Shown here: positions 21,318-31,110 of the stretch, piece by piece | How the letters are laid out: each line of letters opens with the position of its first letter | Numbering within the stretch: position 1 is the first letter of the stretch | Assembly: GCA_905182485.1 (NCBI GenBank) | Contig: CAJJBO010000015.1 | Coordinates: forward strand, 16,615 to 80,614 | Length of the DNA stretch: 64,000 bases | Direction: 5' to 3' | From: an uncultured Luminiphilus sp. | GTDB lineage: Bacteria; Pseudomonadota; Gammaproteobacteria; Pseudomonadales; Halieaceae | The notes under the pieces: model-generated | Seen by the model: only the letters and a program-made list of their open reading frames with translations | The model's database searches: none | Told to the model about the DNA's origin: nothing | Made by a program: the position numbers and the translations under genes

Positions 21318-24093
21318 GTGACTATGGACAAGAATTTTTCACCCGCTGACATCGAGGGACGATGGTATGACTATTGGGAGGCCAATGGTTACTTTGCACC
21401 ATCGGGCGAAGGGCCCGCGTTTTGCATCCCCATCCCTCCCCCTAATGTCACCGGCACGCTCCACATGGGGCATGGTTTTCAACAGGCCATCATGGACGCA
21501 TTGGTGCGTTATCAACGAATGCGAGGCCACAACACGCTGTGGCAGGTGGGCACGGATCACGCTGGCATCGCCACGCAAATGGTGGTCGAGCGACAGCTAG
21601 AATCAGAGGGCTCCTCCCGTGAAGCACTGGGCAGGGAAGCCTTTATTGAACGGGTATGGGACTGGAAGGCAGAATCGGGCGGAGCCATCACGCAACAGTT
21701 AAGGCGTTTGGGCACGTCACCGGACTGGAGCCGCGAACGCTTCACGATGGACCCAGGGCTATCACAAGCGGTTCAGCGCGTTTTTATCACGCTATTTGAA
21801 GAGGGGCTCATTTACCGGGGGCATCGGCTCGTCAACTGGGACCCCACTTTTCACACTGCCATTTCTGATCTTGAGGTTGTGCAAGAGGAAGAGGCGGGCT
21901 CTTTGTGGCACCTGCGATATCCGCTGCAGGGCCGAGACGGGCACCTGGTGGTGGCAACCACTCGCCCGGAGACCATGCTGGGCGACGACGGCGGTGCATG
22001 AAGCCCGAACAGGCAAACATGTCTTTGGACACGCTATGGAAGCTGCGCTAAAGCCACAGGTTTTAGATCGCTTTGGACATCATTGCTGACGACTATGTTG
22101 ATAGCTGAGTTCGGCTCAGGCTGCGTCAAGATCACACCGGCACACGACTTCAATGATTATGCGATGGGAGAGCGTCATCAGCTCCCAAAAATTAATATCC
22201 TCACCGCCAACGCGGCGATCAACGATGCGGCACCAGAGCGGTTCAGGGGCATGGATCGCTTTGATGCGAGAAAGGCGGTCGTTGCTGAGTTCGAGGCACT
22301 GGGGCTACTCGAAAAAATTGAGCCCCACACCCTCAAAGTGCCACGAGGCGATCGCTCGGGCGCCGTCATAGAGCCTTGGCTGACGCCACAGTGGTATGTC
22401 GATGCCAAAAAACTTGCTGTTCCCGCTATCGAAGCTGTCGAACAGGGCGCGATTCAATTCGTACCCAAGCAATGGGAAAACACCTACTTCTCATGGATGC
22501 GCGATATCCAAGACTGGTGTATCAGCCGCCAGCTGTGGTGGGGACATCGCATACCGGCATGGTATGACGAGGCAGACAACATCTATGTGGGTGACTCTGA
22601 AGCGGCGGTGCGCGTTAAACATCAACTGCCAGACACCATGATCCTACGACAAGATGACGACGTGCTCGATACTTGGTTTTCCTCTGCACTATGGACGTTT
22701 TCTACCCTTGGCTGGCCAGACAACACCGATGACCTCAAGACGTATTTACCTTCTTCAGTGCTTGTTACCGGCTTTGACATTATTTTCTTTTGGGTCGCGC
22801 GGATGATCATGATGTCGCTACATTTTATGAAGGAAGTACCCTTCGACACGGTATATATTCACGGCTTAGTGCGTGACTTTGAAGGGCAGAAAATGTCTAA
22901 ATCGAAGGGAATGTATTAGACCCAATCGATCTGATCGACGGCATATCCCTTGACGCGTTGCTGGCGAAGCGCACTGCCAACCTCATGCAGCCGCAGTTAG
23001 CCGCTAAAATTGATAAAACCACACGTAAGCAATTTCCAGATGGCATCTTGGGCTACGGCACCGACGCACTGCGCTATGCGTTTTATTCATTGGCCTCAAC
23101 GGGAAGAGATATCAAATTTGATATCGGGCGAATAGAGGGCTATCGCAATTTCTGTAACAAGATCTGGAATGCGTCCCGTTACGTCTTAAGCCATGCTGAA
23201 GGTCATGATCTGCTATCTGAAAGAGGCGAAGACTCACTAGCGGACCGCTGGATCAAAAGCCGCATGGAGTCCACCCTCCAAGAGGTCGATCGCGCCTATG
23301 CTCAGTATCGATTTGACCTAGCATCACAAGCGCTATACGACTTTGTGTGGAATGAATTTTGCGACTGGTACCTCGAACTCTCCAAACCCGTACTTTGGGA
23401 TGAGGATACCAACGCGATGGCGGCACTGGGACACGACAGACACTCATCACGGTACTGGAGCAATCGCTTCGTATGCTGCACCCCTTTATGCCCTACTTAA
23501 CCGAAGAGGTTTGGCAGAGCGTCAGCCCGTTCGCCGGCACGCAGGGTGACAGCATTATGCTGGCCCCCTGGCCAACTTACAGCGCGGAGCAGATCGACGA
23601 GGAGTCAGAGAGTGAAATTGAGTGGCTGAAGAAAATAATTATTGCGATCCGCACGATTCGTGCGGAAGCCAACATCCCACCATCAACTGAACTGACCGTA
23701 TTAGTAAGCCACGCATCCGAACAAGACAAAGCGCGCCTGACACGAAATGCAGCTTACCTCGCTAAATTGGCCAAGGTCAGCCAGCTGACCGCCCTATCAC
23801 CCGACGCAGAACCCCCTCCCAGCCTAATGGCGCTGTGTGGAGAGCTTGAAATTCGTGTGCCCATGGCAGGGGTCATTGATATCGAGCAGGAGCTGGTGCG
23901 GCTAGACAAAGAGATCACCAAGCACGAGTCTGAACTCGCTCGACTCGAGGGAAAGCTCAACAATAAGGCCTTTGTCGAACGAGCTCCCGCCGAAGTCGTG
24001 GTCGCAGAGCGTCAAAAGCAAGAGCAAGCCGCGGCGTCGATTGCCACACTGAGACGACAAAGATCGCAAATAGAGGTATTGCGTTCCGCCTAA
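21318..24093 (+). CDS. valS: valyl-tRNA synthetase, several frameshifts
   Basis: ValS charges tRNA-Val and edits mischarged threonine. The HIGH-type motif is in [15 protein letters not shown], the KMSKS motif at about 22890, and a C-terminal coiled coil spans the last ~70 residues. The frame breaks at about 21990-22110 (the stretch between LGD and ADDYVDSEFGSGC is badly scrambled), 22908 (one base lost after KMSKSKG) and 23427 (one base lost before [11 protein letters not shown]). All segments are collinear with a normal ~920-aa enzyme. A GTG start at 21318 has AGAGG 12 bases upstream; ATG 21324 is an alternative. Loss of this essential gene is implausible, so these are probably sequence errors. 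Confidence 0.93.
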
Positions 24094-24143
24094 AGCCCTG
24101 ATAAGACTACACACAATAATAATAGTTATGCGGTGGAGTTTTT

Positions 24144-24356
24144 ATGTCAGACCGCCAGGTAGGAACCGTTAAGTGGTTCAACAACGCCAAAGGTTTTGGT
24201 TTCATCACCATGGCCGATCGGCCAGACGACATCTTTGTGCACTTCAGGGCGATTCAAGGCGATGGGTATCGCAGCCTTAATGAAGGGCAAGAAGTAGAGT
24301 TCGCTTTGGTAGAAGGCCCTAAGGGTCTGCAGGCCGAGGAAGTTACCAAACGCTGA
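24144..24356 (+). CDS. cold-shock domain protein (CspA family)
   Basis: A 70-aa single cold-shock domain that binds single-stranded RNA or DNA. Both RNA-binding motifs are intact: RNP1 KGFGFI near residue 17 and RNP2 DIFVHF near residue 29. A good ribosome-binding site (GGTGGAG) precedes the ATG. A GC hairpin (CTCGCG/CGCGAG, 24384-24406) lies just after the gene without a U tract. Which paralogue it is, and whether it is cold-induced, cannot be told from the sequence. Confidence 0.93.
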   Translation: MSDRQVGTVKWFNNAKGFGFITMADRPDDIFVHFRAIQGDGYRSLNEGQEVEFALVEGPKGLQAEEVTKR

Positions 24357-24414
24357 TACCCTCGTGTCGGCAGGTTTGTTAAGCTCGCGCTCCCCGTGAA
24401 CGCGAGAAGCGCTA

Positions 24415-25105
24415 TGTCAACTTCGAAACCCGCTGCTGCCAGCCAGACCAAGGCGGCGACTGCCCGCCAAAAAAAGTCTCGACCTTCTGCCGTCAGCGCT
24501 AAGAATGTACGCCGTTTTCGGGGTGTCGCAATGCCGTATGCAAGCCATGCCTGCATCCGCGCCGTAAACGAGCAGGTCATGAACCCAGTATCCACGGGAC
24601 CAAGCTGTGGAAATCAAGCTGCCTTATCATTGACTACCTCAAAAAGAATACACCACTGCGACGGCAACACATACTTGATGCTGGCTGCGGATGGGGCATC
24701 ACTGGAATCTGGTGTGCTCAACGATGGGGCTCAGAGGTCGTTTCAATGGACGCAGATCCCGCTGTATTCCCTTATCTCGATGCCGTCGCTAAGCTCAATG
24801 GGGTCTCCACCACGCCTTGGGTACAGCGCTTTGAAAAGGTGCATAAGAAAGACCTCAAGCAAACCGATATTTTATTCGGCGGCGATATTTGCTTCTGGGA
24901 CGAACTCGTTAAGCCAGTCGGCACAATGATCGACCGTGCCATCGACGCAGGTGTCGGCACAATTGTGATCGGAGATCCCGAGCGGCCCACCTTTCACCAA
25001 ATGGCCGAAAAAGCCATCCAAAGGCACGGCGGCGAGTTGCTGAACTGGCGGCTCACGGGATCAGTGAAAGCAACGGGCGCTCTGCTCGTCATTCACAACG
25101 ACTGA
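24415..25105 (+). CDS. class I SAM-dependent methyltransferase, frameshifted
   Basis: A Rossmann-fold methyltransferase of unknown substrate. The SAM-binding motif I reads LDAGCGWGITGIWCAQ at about 24676, followed by acidic VVSMDADP, and the later ILFGGDICFWDELV and TIVIGDPERPTFH fit the nicotinamide-N-methyltransferase-like group. Upstream in the same frame is HEPSIHGTKLWKSS. The basic, Lys/Ala-rich N-terminus (from ATG 24415) is in a different frame, so one frame change must lie between about 24440 and 24570. It ends one base before the convergent gene at 25106. Confidence 0.72.
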
Positions 25106-26302
25106 TCACTGCGTCAACACAACCTCCATAACCAACGGGCTTAGCGCAGCAGGCTCCACACAGTCACGCAGGGCTGGACGGAAAGCGGTGTTGCGCAGCA
25201 GTCTTTTGACCTTGGCCCCGGCGCGGTCATCACTGGGCGAATTGGAGGCGGTCACCACAACCTCCTTGGCGACACCACGATCCGTCACTGAGAGCGTCAC
25301 CTGAGTCACGGGTAGGCCTGAATCAGGGAGCATAAGCCGCCCTAGAGCGGGGTACTCTGGCAGCGCTCCGGGCTTTTCGAAACGACTTGGGTGTATCTGG
25401 CAAGCCTGCTCGTACAGTGCCAGAGCACGAGTTTTCTGCCGATAAAACCACCGCCAATCGGCAAGCGCTGAGAGTGCATCATGCTGAGCAGGCGCGACCC
25501 TCAACAACTGCTCAAACAAGTCTTCCCCTTTGCTCATGAGGCGCCTCTGTAACGCCTCGAGCCGCGGTTCTCGCTCTAACGAACTCCATTCGGGGTCCGA
25601 AAAAGTGCGCTCGAACCGCTGATCGTCCACTAATACATCTAACTTGAACTCGAGAACATAATAAAAACCCGCTAGACGAAAGGTAAAAGGTTGACACCAT
25701 TGACAGCTACGCGGATCTCTGCCGCAGTCATGTCGTCAAAATCTTTCTGGAACCGAAGTAACTCGCGACCTCGCGGACCCCATTCGACATCCATCAAGAC
25801 GTCCAAAGTGACATCAAAAAACTCGAGTGCCGCCTTAAGCTCTCCCTCTTCGAATGGCGGCAACCCAGATCCGAGTAATCGGAACTGGTACGCCGCCCTC
25901 TCCTCTAGCGCTTCACGGTCACCAGATTCTAGATACAGGGCGATCAAGCCCCGCAAGATGGGTAATTGCTGATCGCCGTAAAGGCCGTTGTTAACCCGCG
26001 CATTATGCAATGCCCGATCATAAAACTCCGCGCGCGAGACAGATCGCCAGATGCAGACGCGATGGCGGCAACCTCTACCATTAGTGCCGCTAGTGAAGGG
26101 TGATAAGGCCCAAGGAACTGCTCTTGCTCAAGCAGAACCGCCTCAGCCGCAGCAAGCTCCGCCCTCGTGCTCAAATCTGGCGGCGCCCTGCACTGGGATT
26201 TTTTGTGGCCTCAGATAACTGCACAAACAGCCCAAAAGGCACCGGCGTCTCGGCTACGGTAAGGTTGCCTGCGAACAGCAACAGGAGCGTCAGGTATTTC
26301 AC
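25106..26302 (-). CDS. predicted exported TPR-like protein with TonB-type C-terminus, three frameshifts
   Basis: Three collinear open segments make one protein of about 395 residues. It begins at a GTG (26302) with a signal peptide (KYLTLLLLFAGNLTVAET). Helical repeat-like sequence follows (FYDRALHNARVNNG, LIALYLESGDREALEERAAY). The last ~90 residues resemble the TonB C-terminal fold found in energy-transducer-like proteins (LPDSGLPVTQVTLSVTDRGVAKEVVV). Frame changes are needed near 26170, 26030 and 25660, each explained by one base. I do not recognise a named family for the whole protein; there is no membrane anchor besides the signal peptide, so it is not a normal TonB. Confidence 0.6.
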
Positions 26303-26340
26303 AGTGCATGAGCCTAGCGGGGTCGGTAGAGAATATAACG

Positions 26341-26370
26341 CAAAAAAAACCCGCCGAAAAGATCGGCGGG
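26341..26370 (-). terminator. leftward Rho-independent terminator
   Basis: An 8-bp perfect stem (CCCGCCGA / TCGGCGGG, loop of five) spans 26350-26370. On the minus strand it is followed by eight T residues at 26349-26342, so it ends leftward transcripts. It stands just downstream of the 27-codon ORF at 26380-26463 and upstream of the gene at 25106-26302. Confidence 0.75.
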
Positions 26371-26379
26371 TAAAAGCTT

Positions 26380-26463
26380 TTACGGACTCTGGCCGCGGCG
26401 CGCGCTAAGAGAGAACTGAGCGCCCCGCTTAGCCTGTGATTTACTATGAATGAGCTGTATCAT
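26380..26463 (-). CDS. candidate 27-residue basic peptide
   Basis: A short ATG-to-TAA frame that ends ten bases before a strong leftward terminator. The peptide starts MIQLIHSKSQAKRG, is rich in Lys, Arg, Ser and Gln, and has no membrane segment. I recognise no family. The only argument for a gene is its position: a rightward lysR starts at 26520 and no other leftward gene explains the terminator. The region could instead be a small RNA or an attenuated leader of the gene at 25106-26302. There is no strong ribosome-binding site. Confidence 0.3.
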   Translation of the reverse strand: MIQLIHSKSQAKRGAQFSLSARRGQSP

Positions 26464-26519
26464 TACCGCTAATGTATTTTTTTGATTCGACGTAGTCCCC
26501 ACCGTTATAAGAGAACTCA

Positions 26520-27461
26520 ATGAACCTCAGTCGACTGGCAAAAATTGATCTTAACCTATTGGTTGCACTACATATTTTAATTGAAGAGGGCAGCGTTTCT
26601 AAAGCTGCCAGCAAGTTGTCGATCACCCAACCCGCCATGTCAAAGACGCTGGGGCGGCTGCGGGAGACGTTTGATGACCCGCTATTCGTTCGTAGCAAAA
26701 GAGGGGTACAACCCACGCCTCGAGCCCTTGGGCTCGCCGCGGAATTAAAAGTCACGCTCGAACAAATCGACGGCCTGCTGGACGCAGGAGAATTTCTACC
26801 CGCTTCGTACAGAGGTCAGATCACACTGGCGATCTCTGAGTATGTCGGCTTTACGCTGTTACCACCGCTCTCAGCCAGACTGCAGTCAAGTGCGCCGAAG
26901 CTGCGATTGCGCACCATCACCAGAGCAGAGCGGCAGCTGGATCAGCTAGCGAGTGGAGAGCTCGATTTTGCCATCCAAATTCAGAGAGAAGACTACGCAC
27001 CAGAATTCTCAGTTTTACCCTTAGCAGATTCACCACTAGCCATATTCGTGCGGCAAGATCACCCCCTAGTCCAGCTGACGCTCAGCAAAGAGTTGATCCG
27101 CCAGTATCCGCACATCGCGCTCTATGTCGCCGATCGAGAGGAGCTGATCGGCGGACAAGTGCTCGCGAAAGAGTTATTTGAGAGTGACAAGGGCATATTG
27201 GAAACCTCTCATCTCTTGACCGCCTTTGAGATTCTCAGAGAAACTGACTATCTCCTAATATGCCCCGCCTACCTTGCTCGTAGCGAGGGGGCCACGCGCG
27301 ACATTGTGGCACTGACCTTACCGGTTGACCTCACCTTCAGCGTTCAGTACTCACTCATTGCGCATCGACGTACCGATCATTCGCCGATGCATCGATGGCT
27401 GTGGCAAGAAATTATCGATACGGTTCAGGCGATGCGCTCTCGCACAGTCCATCGCGGATAG
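26520..27461 (+). CDS. LysR-type transcriptional regulator
   Basis: A 313-aa LysR-family regulator. The winged helix-turn-helix is at residues 8-66 (DLNLLVALHILIEEGSVSKAA ... QPAMSKTLGRLRETF), and a periplasmic-binding-protein-like effector domain follows. The effector and targets are unknown. LysR genes usually act on a divergent neighbour; here the divergent side holds only the small ORF and terminator region, then the TPR/TonB-type gene. TatD and RapA genes downstream look unrelated to it. Confidence 0.9.
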   Translation: MNLSRLAKIDLNLLVALHILIEEGSVSKAASKLSITQPAMSKTLGRLRETFDDPLFVRSKRGVQPTPRALGLAAELKVTLEQIDGLLDAGEFLPASYRGQITLAISEYVGFTLLPPLSARLQSSAPKLRLRTITRAERQLDQLASGELDFAIQIQREDYAPEFSVLPLADSPLAIFVRQDHPLVQLTLSKELIRQYPHIALYVADREELIGGQVLAKELFESDKGILETSHLLTAFEILRETDYLLICPAYLARSEGATRDIVALTLPVDLTFSVQYSLIAHRRTDHSPMHRWLWQEIIDTVQAMRSRTVHRG

Positions 27462-27532
27462 GATAGCGACTGACTGACAATCCTTGTCGCAAATTGTGCG
27501 ATAATTAATATTGATTACTTGTGTTGCCCCAA

Positions 27533-28336
27533 ATGAGCTCATCTACACGCCGTGCCATACCGCGCTTTGACACGCCTATCGTTGAAACGCATTGCCATCT
27601 CGACTATCTCGGTGATGAGGCGCTAGAAAGCGCCTTACATGCCGCGGAGGATGTCGGTATCGAGCGCATTGTCACGATTGCGGTATCAGCAGACAACCTT
27701 GATACAGTGCAACGCATCGCCACCGATCACGACCAAGTCTGGTGCACACAGGGAATCCACCCTCACGAAGCCGATAGCTGGGGTCGTGAGCTCAGCGAAC
27801 GCATTACCAAAAACTGCAGCAGCACAAAGGTCGTCGCCATTGGCGAGATTGGTCTCGACTATCACTATGACCACGCCGATCGCCGAATCCAAGCAGAAGC
27901 GTTTGACGCACAGTTGAATATTGCCTCAGAGGCGGGCTTACCCGTCGTCATTCACACCCGCGAAGCCGATGAAGACACTCGCGCTATCTTAGCGAACCAC
28001 AGCCAAACACTGAGAAATAAGGGGGTGATACACAGTTTTACAAGCTCACTATCCCTCGCCGAATTCTGCCTGAGCGAGGGATTTATGCTGGGGTTCAATG
28101 GCATTATCACCTTCCGTAATGCCGATAATGTCCGCGAGGTCGCTGACGCTACGCCCACTGATCGCATTGTCCTAGAAACTGATGCCCCCTATTTAACCCC
28201 CGTACCCTATCGCGGGCAGCCCAATGAACCACGCTACCTGCCTTTTATTGCTGAAACCTTAGCCGGCATCAAAAAGCTCGATACCGAAGTGTTTCTTGAG
28301 CACGCACGACGCAACAGCTACCAACTGTTTTTCTAG
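27533..28336 (+). CDS. TatD family metal-dependent hydrolase
   Basis: TatD-family proteins are metal-dependent nucleases with a TIM-barrel fold. The metal ligands are visible: ETHCHLDYL at the N-terminus, GEIGLDYHYD near residue 105, a His in PVVIHTREADEDT, and Asp in VLETDAPYLTPVP. Sequence is typical of the YcfH/YjjV side of the family; I cannot say which. I chose ATG 27533 over a GTG four codons upstream. RapA starts four bases after the stop. Confidence 0.88.
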   Translation: MSSSTRRAIPRFDTPIVETHCHLDYLGDEALESALHAAEDVGIERIVTIAVSADNLDTVQRIATDHDQVWCTQGIHPHEADSWGRELSERITKNCSSTKVVAIGEIGLDYHYDHADRRIQAEAFDAQLNIASEAGLPVVIHTREADEDTRAILANHSQTLRNKGVIHSFTSSLSLAEFCLSEGFMLGFNGIITFRNADNVREVADATPTDRIVLETDAPYLTPVPYRGQPNEPRYLPFIAETLAGIKKLDTEVFLEHARRNSYQLFF

Positions 28337-28339
28337 ACG

Positions 28340-31089
28340 ATGACCGATATGTTTATTCCCGGACAACGATGGGTCAGTCACGCCGATAGCACGCTTGGAC
28401 TAGGGATTGTCACCACCGCCGATACCCGGCGCGTCACACTGCATTTTCCAGCTGTTGAAGAGGAGCGCGTCTACGCGACTGACCGCGCACCTTTGACCCG
28501 GCTGCTATTGAAAACCGGCGATCAATTGATCCGCATGGACGGCGCCTCACTCGTCGTGGTGACGCGCAGAACAGCACGCAGGAATCATGGTTTATGCCGC
28601 AGAGAATGAGCAGGGTGAGCTCTGCCAGGTCAACGAGGCTGAGCTTGATGCCCATATCGAACTCAACACACCAGTTGAGCGACTACTGAACAGTCAGCTG
28701 GGCAAGCCTGCCGACTTTGGACTGCGACAAACAACACTAGATCATAATGCCTCAGCTGATGGGTTCGGGCTACGCGGTTTACTGGGTGCTCGTACCACCC
28801 TCCTCTCCCACCAGCTGTACGTCGCTGCCACCGTTGGCGCCCGATTTGCACCAAGAGTCCTACTGGCTGATGAAGTCGGGTTAGGTAAAACGATTGAAGC
28901 TGGCCTCATCGTCAGTCAGCAACTGTTGCGTCAACGCGCGCAGCGCGTGCTCATTCTCACGCCCGAAACGCTGACACATCAATGGCTCATCGAGATGCAA
29001 AGGCGCTTCCACTTGTCCTTCTCGCTATTAAATGCGGCACGACTCGAAGACACCGATCCCAGTGAGGAATTCTCTGAATCCCCTCTGGTGCTATCGCCCA
29101 TCAATCTTTTTGAGTCTGACCCAGCGCTTCAGGAGTGTGTTCGGCAAGTGGAATGGGACATGGTTGTGATTGATGAAGCCCACCACATCACCGGCCTGAA
29201 TCACCCTCGCTCGAGTCTGGGCGAGTTTGTCCATACGCTCTCTCAGCACACCCGAGGGCTTCTGCTATTAACCGCCACGCCCGAGCAGGCAGGCCTTTTT
29301 TTCCATTTTGAACGGCTACAACTCTTCTTGATGTAAAAGATCTATAAGCCTAATTACAGAAAAGAGCAAACTCAGTTTACTGCTTGGAACCACGCGATCG
29401 AGCAGCTCGAACACGGGCTGCCCTGTGATCTTCCCGCCGACATCGACACCAATGCCAATTCCGCAGACCAGATCCAACAGATGTTAGATCGATACGGCAC
29501 AGGCAGAGTGCTCTATCGTAATACGCGCCAAGGCATTTCTGGCTTTCCCAATCGGCACCATCAATGCTACCCGCTGGCGGCGCCTGAACTTTATGTCAGC
29601 GACGCAAACCAGCTTCATCCGGAGACGCTGCACCCCGAAGCACATTGGATTGAAGCAGACCCCCGAGTCACTTGGCTTCAAGAGCAATTGAAGCAACTGC
29701 GGCCCCATAAGGCGCTCGTGATTTGTGCTGACAAGCACACGGCCATGGGTCTTGAGCATCATCTTCACCTCAAAGCGGGCGTCCGATGCGCCGCCTTTCA
29801 TGAAGACCTCAGCCTAATAGAGCGTGATCGAGCGGCAGCCTACTTCGCCGAGGAATCAGGTGGTGCCCAAGCGCTTATCTGCTCTGAAATTGGCAGCGAG
29901 GGGAGAAACTTTCAGTTCGCCAAACACCTTATCTGCTTTGATCTACCGAGGCACCCCGACTTACTAGAACAACGTATCGGACGGCTCGACCGGATTGGTC
30001 AAGGCAGCGATATTTATTTACACCTGCCGATTCTGGAACATACCGCGCAAGCAGTGGTTTACCGCTGGCTGGATGAAGGCCTGAACGCCTTCAATGCCAC
30101 TTGCTCAGTGGGTCATCAGTTGTATTCCGAGTTTGCTGCCGCATTAGCTGCTGCAATGGAGGACGGTAGCGGGCTAGACGATCTGATCGAGGCAACGCGT
30201 CAGCGGCGACAAGGCTTGCTCCAAGAGTCTGAAAAAGGCCGTGACCGGCTGCTGGAACGCAACTCCCACAACGCTGAGCGAGGTGCAGCCATAATCACTG
30301 CACTCGAACAACGAGAATCCGCGGAAACGTTGCACGCTTTTTGCGAGATGCTGTTTGATCGTATTGGCATTGATCAAGATTATCTCGACGAGCAATTGAC
30401 GGTCGTCAAACCCACTGAAAATTTGGTCACCGGACAACTGCCTGGATTGGATGAAAATGGTGCCACAGCGACTTATGACCGGACTACCGCATTAAGCCGC
30501 GATGACGTTATCTTTTTGACTTGGGAACACCCCATCGTCATGGAGTCGATGGCCACCTTGCTCAGCAGTGATATTGGGAAAGCCAGTATCGGTACTTTTA
30601 AGCACCGAGGCGTACCGGCGGGCACCGTACTCCTCGAAGCCCTTTACCGGGTCGAGTGCCTCGCACCGAGATATTTAGAGACGGGACAATTTATCGATCA
30701 AACACCCTTGCGAATGCTGCTAACAGCAGAGGGCAAAGAAGTGGGCGACCGACTCTCATCGTCCTACCTCGCGGAGCATTTACAAAACGTTCCCACAGCA
30801 ACCAGCGCTGCAGCGCTCAGCAAACTCCGCCAAACACTTGAATCACTATTTCCTGTGCTTGATGCGGCAGCGGTCAAAACGGTCATCGCTCGCCGCGAGC
30901 AGGCCGTTGCGCACGCTCAGCAAACACTCAATGCGGAATGGGACCGGTTGCAGTATCTGCAATCCGTCAACCCTACGATTCGAGAAGAAGAAGTGCTGGC
31001 CATGGCACAGCATACAAGACGCCTGTTGCGAGGCGCTCTCCCAAGCCCAGCCAGTGCTGGAGGGTTTGCGGGTCTGCATCGCGGTCTAA
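28340..31089 (+). CDS. rapA: RNA polymerase-associated ATPase RapA, several frameshifts
   Basis: RapA is a Swi2/Snf2-type ATPase that recycles RNA polymerase. The Tudor-like N-terminus starts MTDMFIPGQRWVS. Motif I is LLADEVGLGKTIEAGL, motif II is VVIDEAHH, motif III LLLTATPEQ, and the second RecA-like domain has SEIGSEGRNFQF and EQRIGRLDRIGQ. The C-terminus WLQ...NPTIREEEVL ends in the family-typical QAQPVLEGLRVCIAV at 31089. Frames change near 28580, in 29310-29480 (scrambled) and near 31025. The linker between ATPEQ and LLDRYGTGRV is shorter than in E. coli RapA. Confidence 0.9.
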
Positions 31090-31110
31090 GCTGCGATGCC
31101 AATTATCAGC

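Noticed and set aside
22000..22110. Insertion of a foreign element within valS
   Set aside because: The stretch is about the normal length and ends in recognisable ValS sequence (ADDYVDSEFGSGC after one base change); no repeats or transposase are present.
24384..24406. Rho-independent terminator after the cold-shock gene
   Set aside because: The stem is only six base pairs with an 11-base loop and there is no T tract.
24254..24595. Minus-strand ORF of 113 codons overlapping the cold-shock and methyltransferase genes
   Set aside because: It is antisense to two recognisable genes and has no motif of its own.
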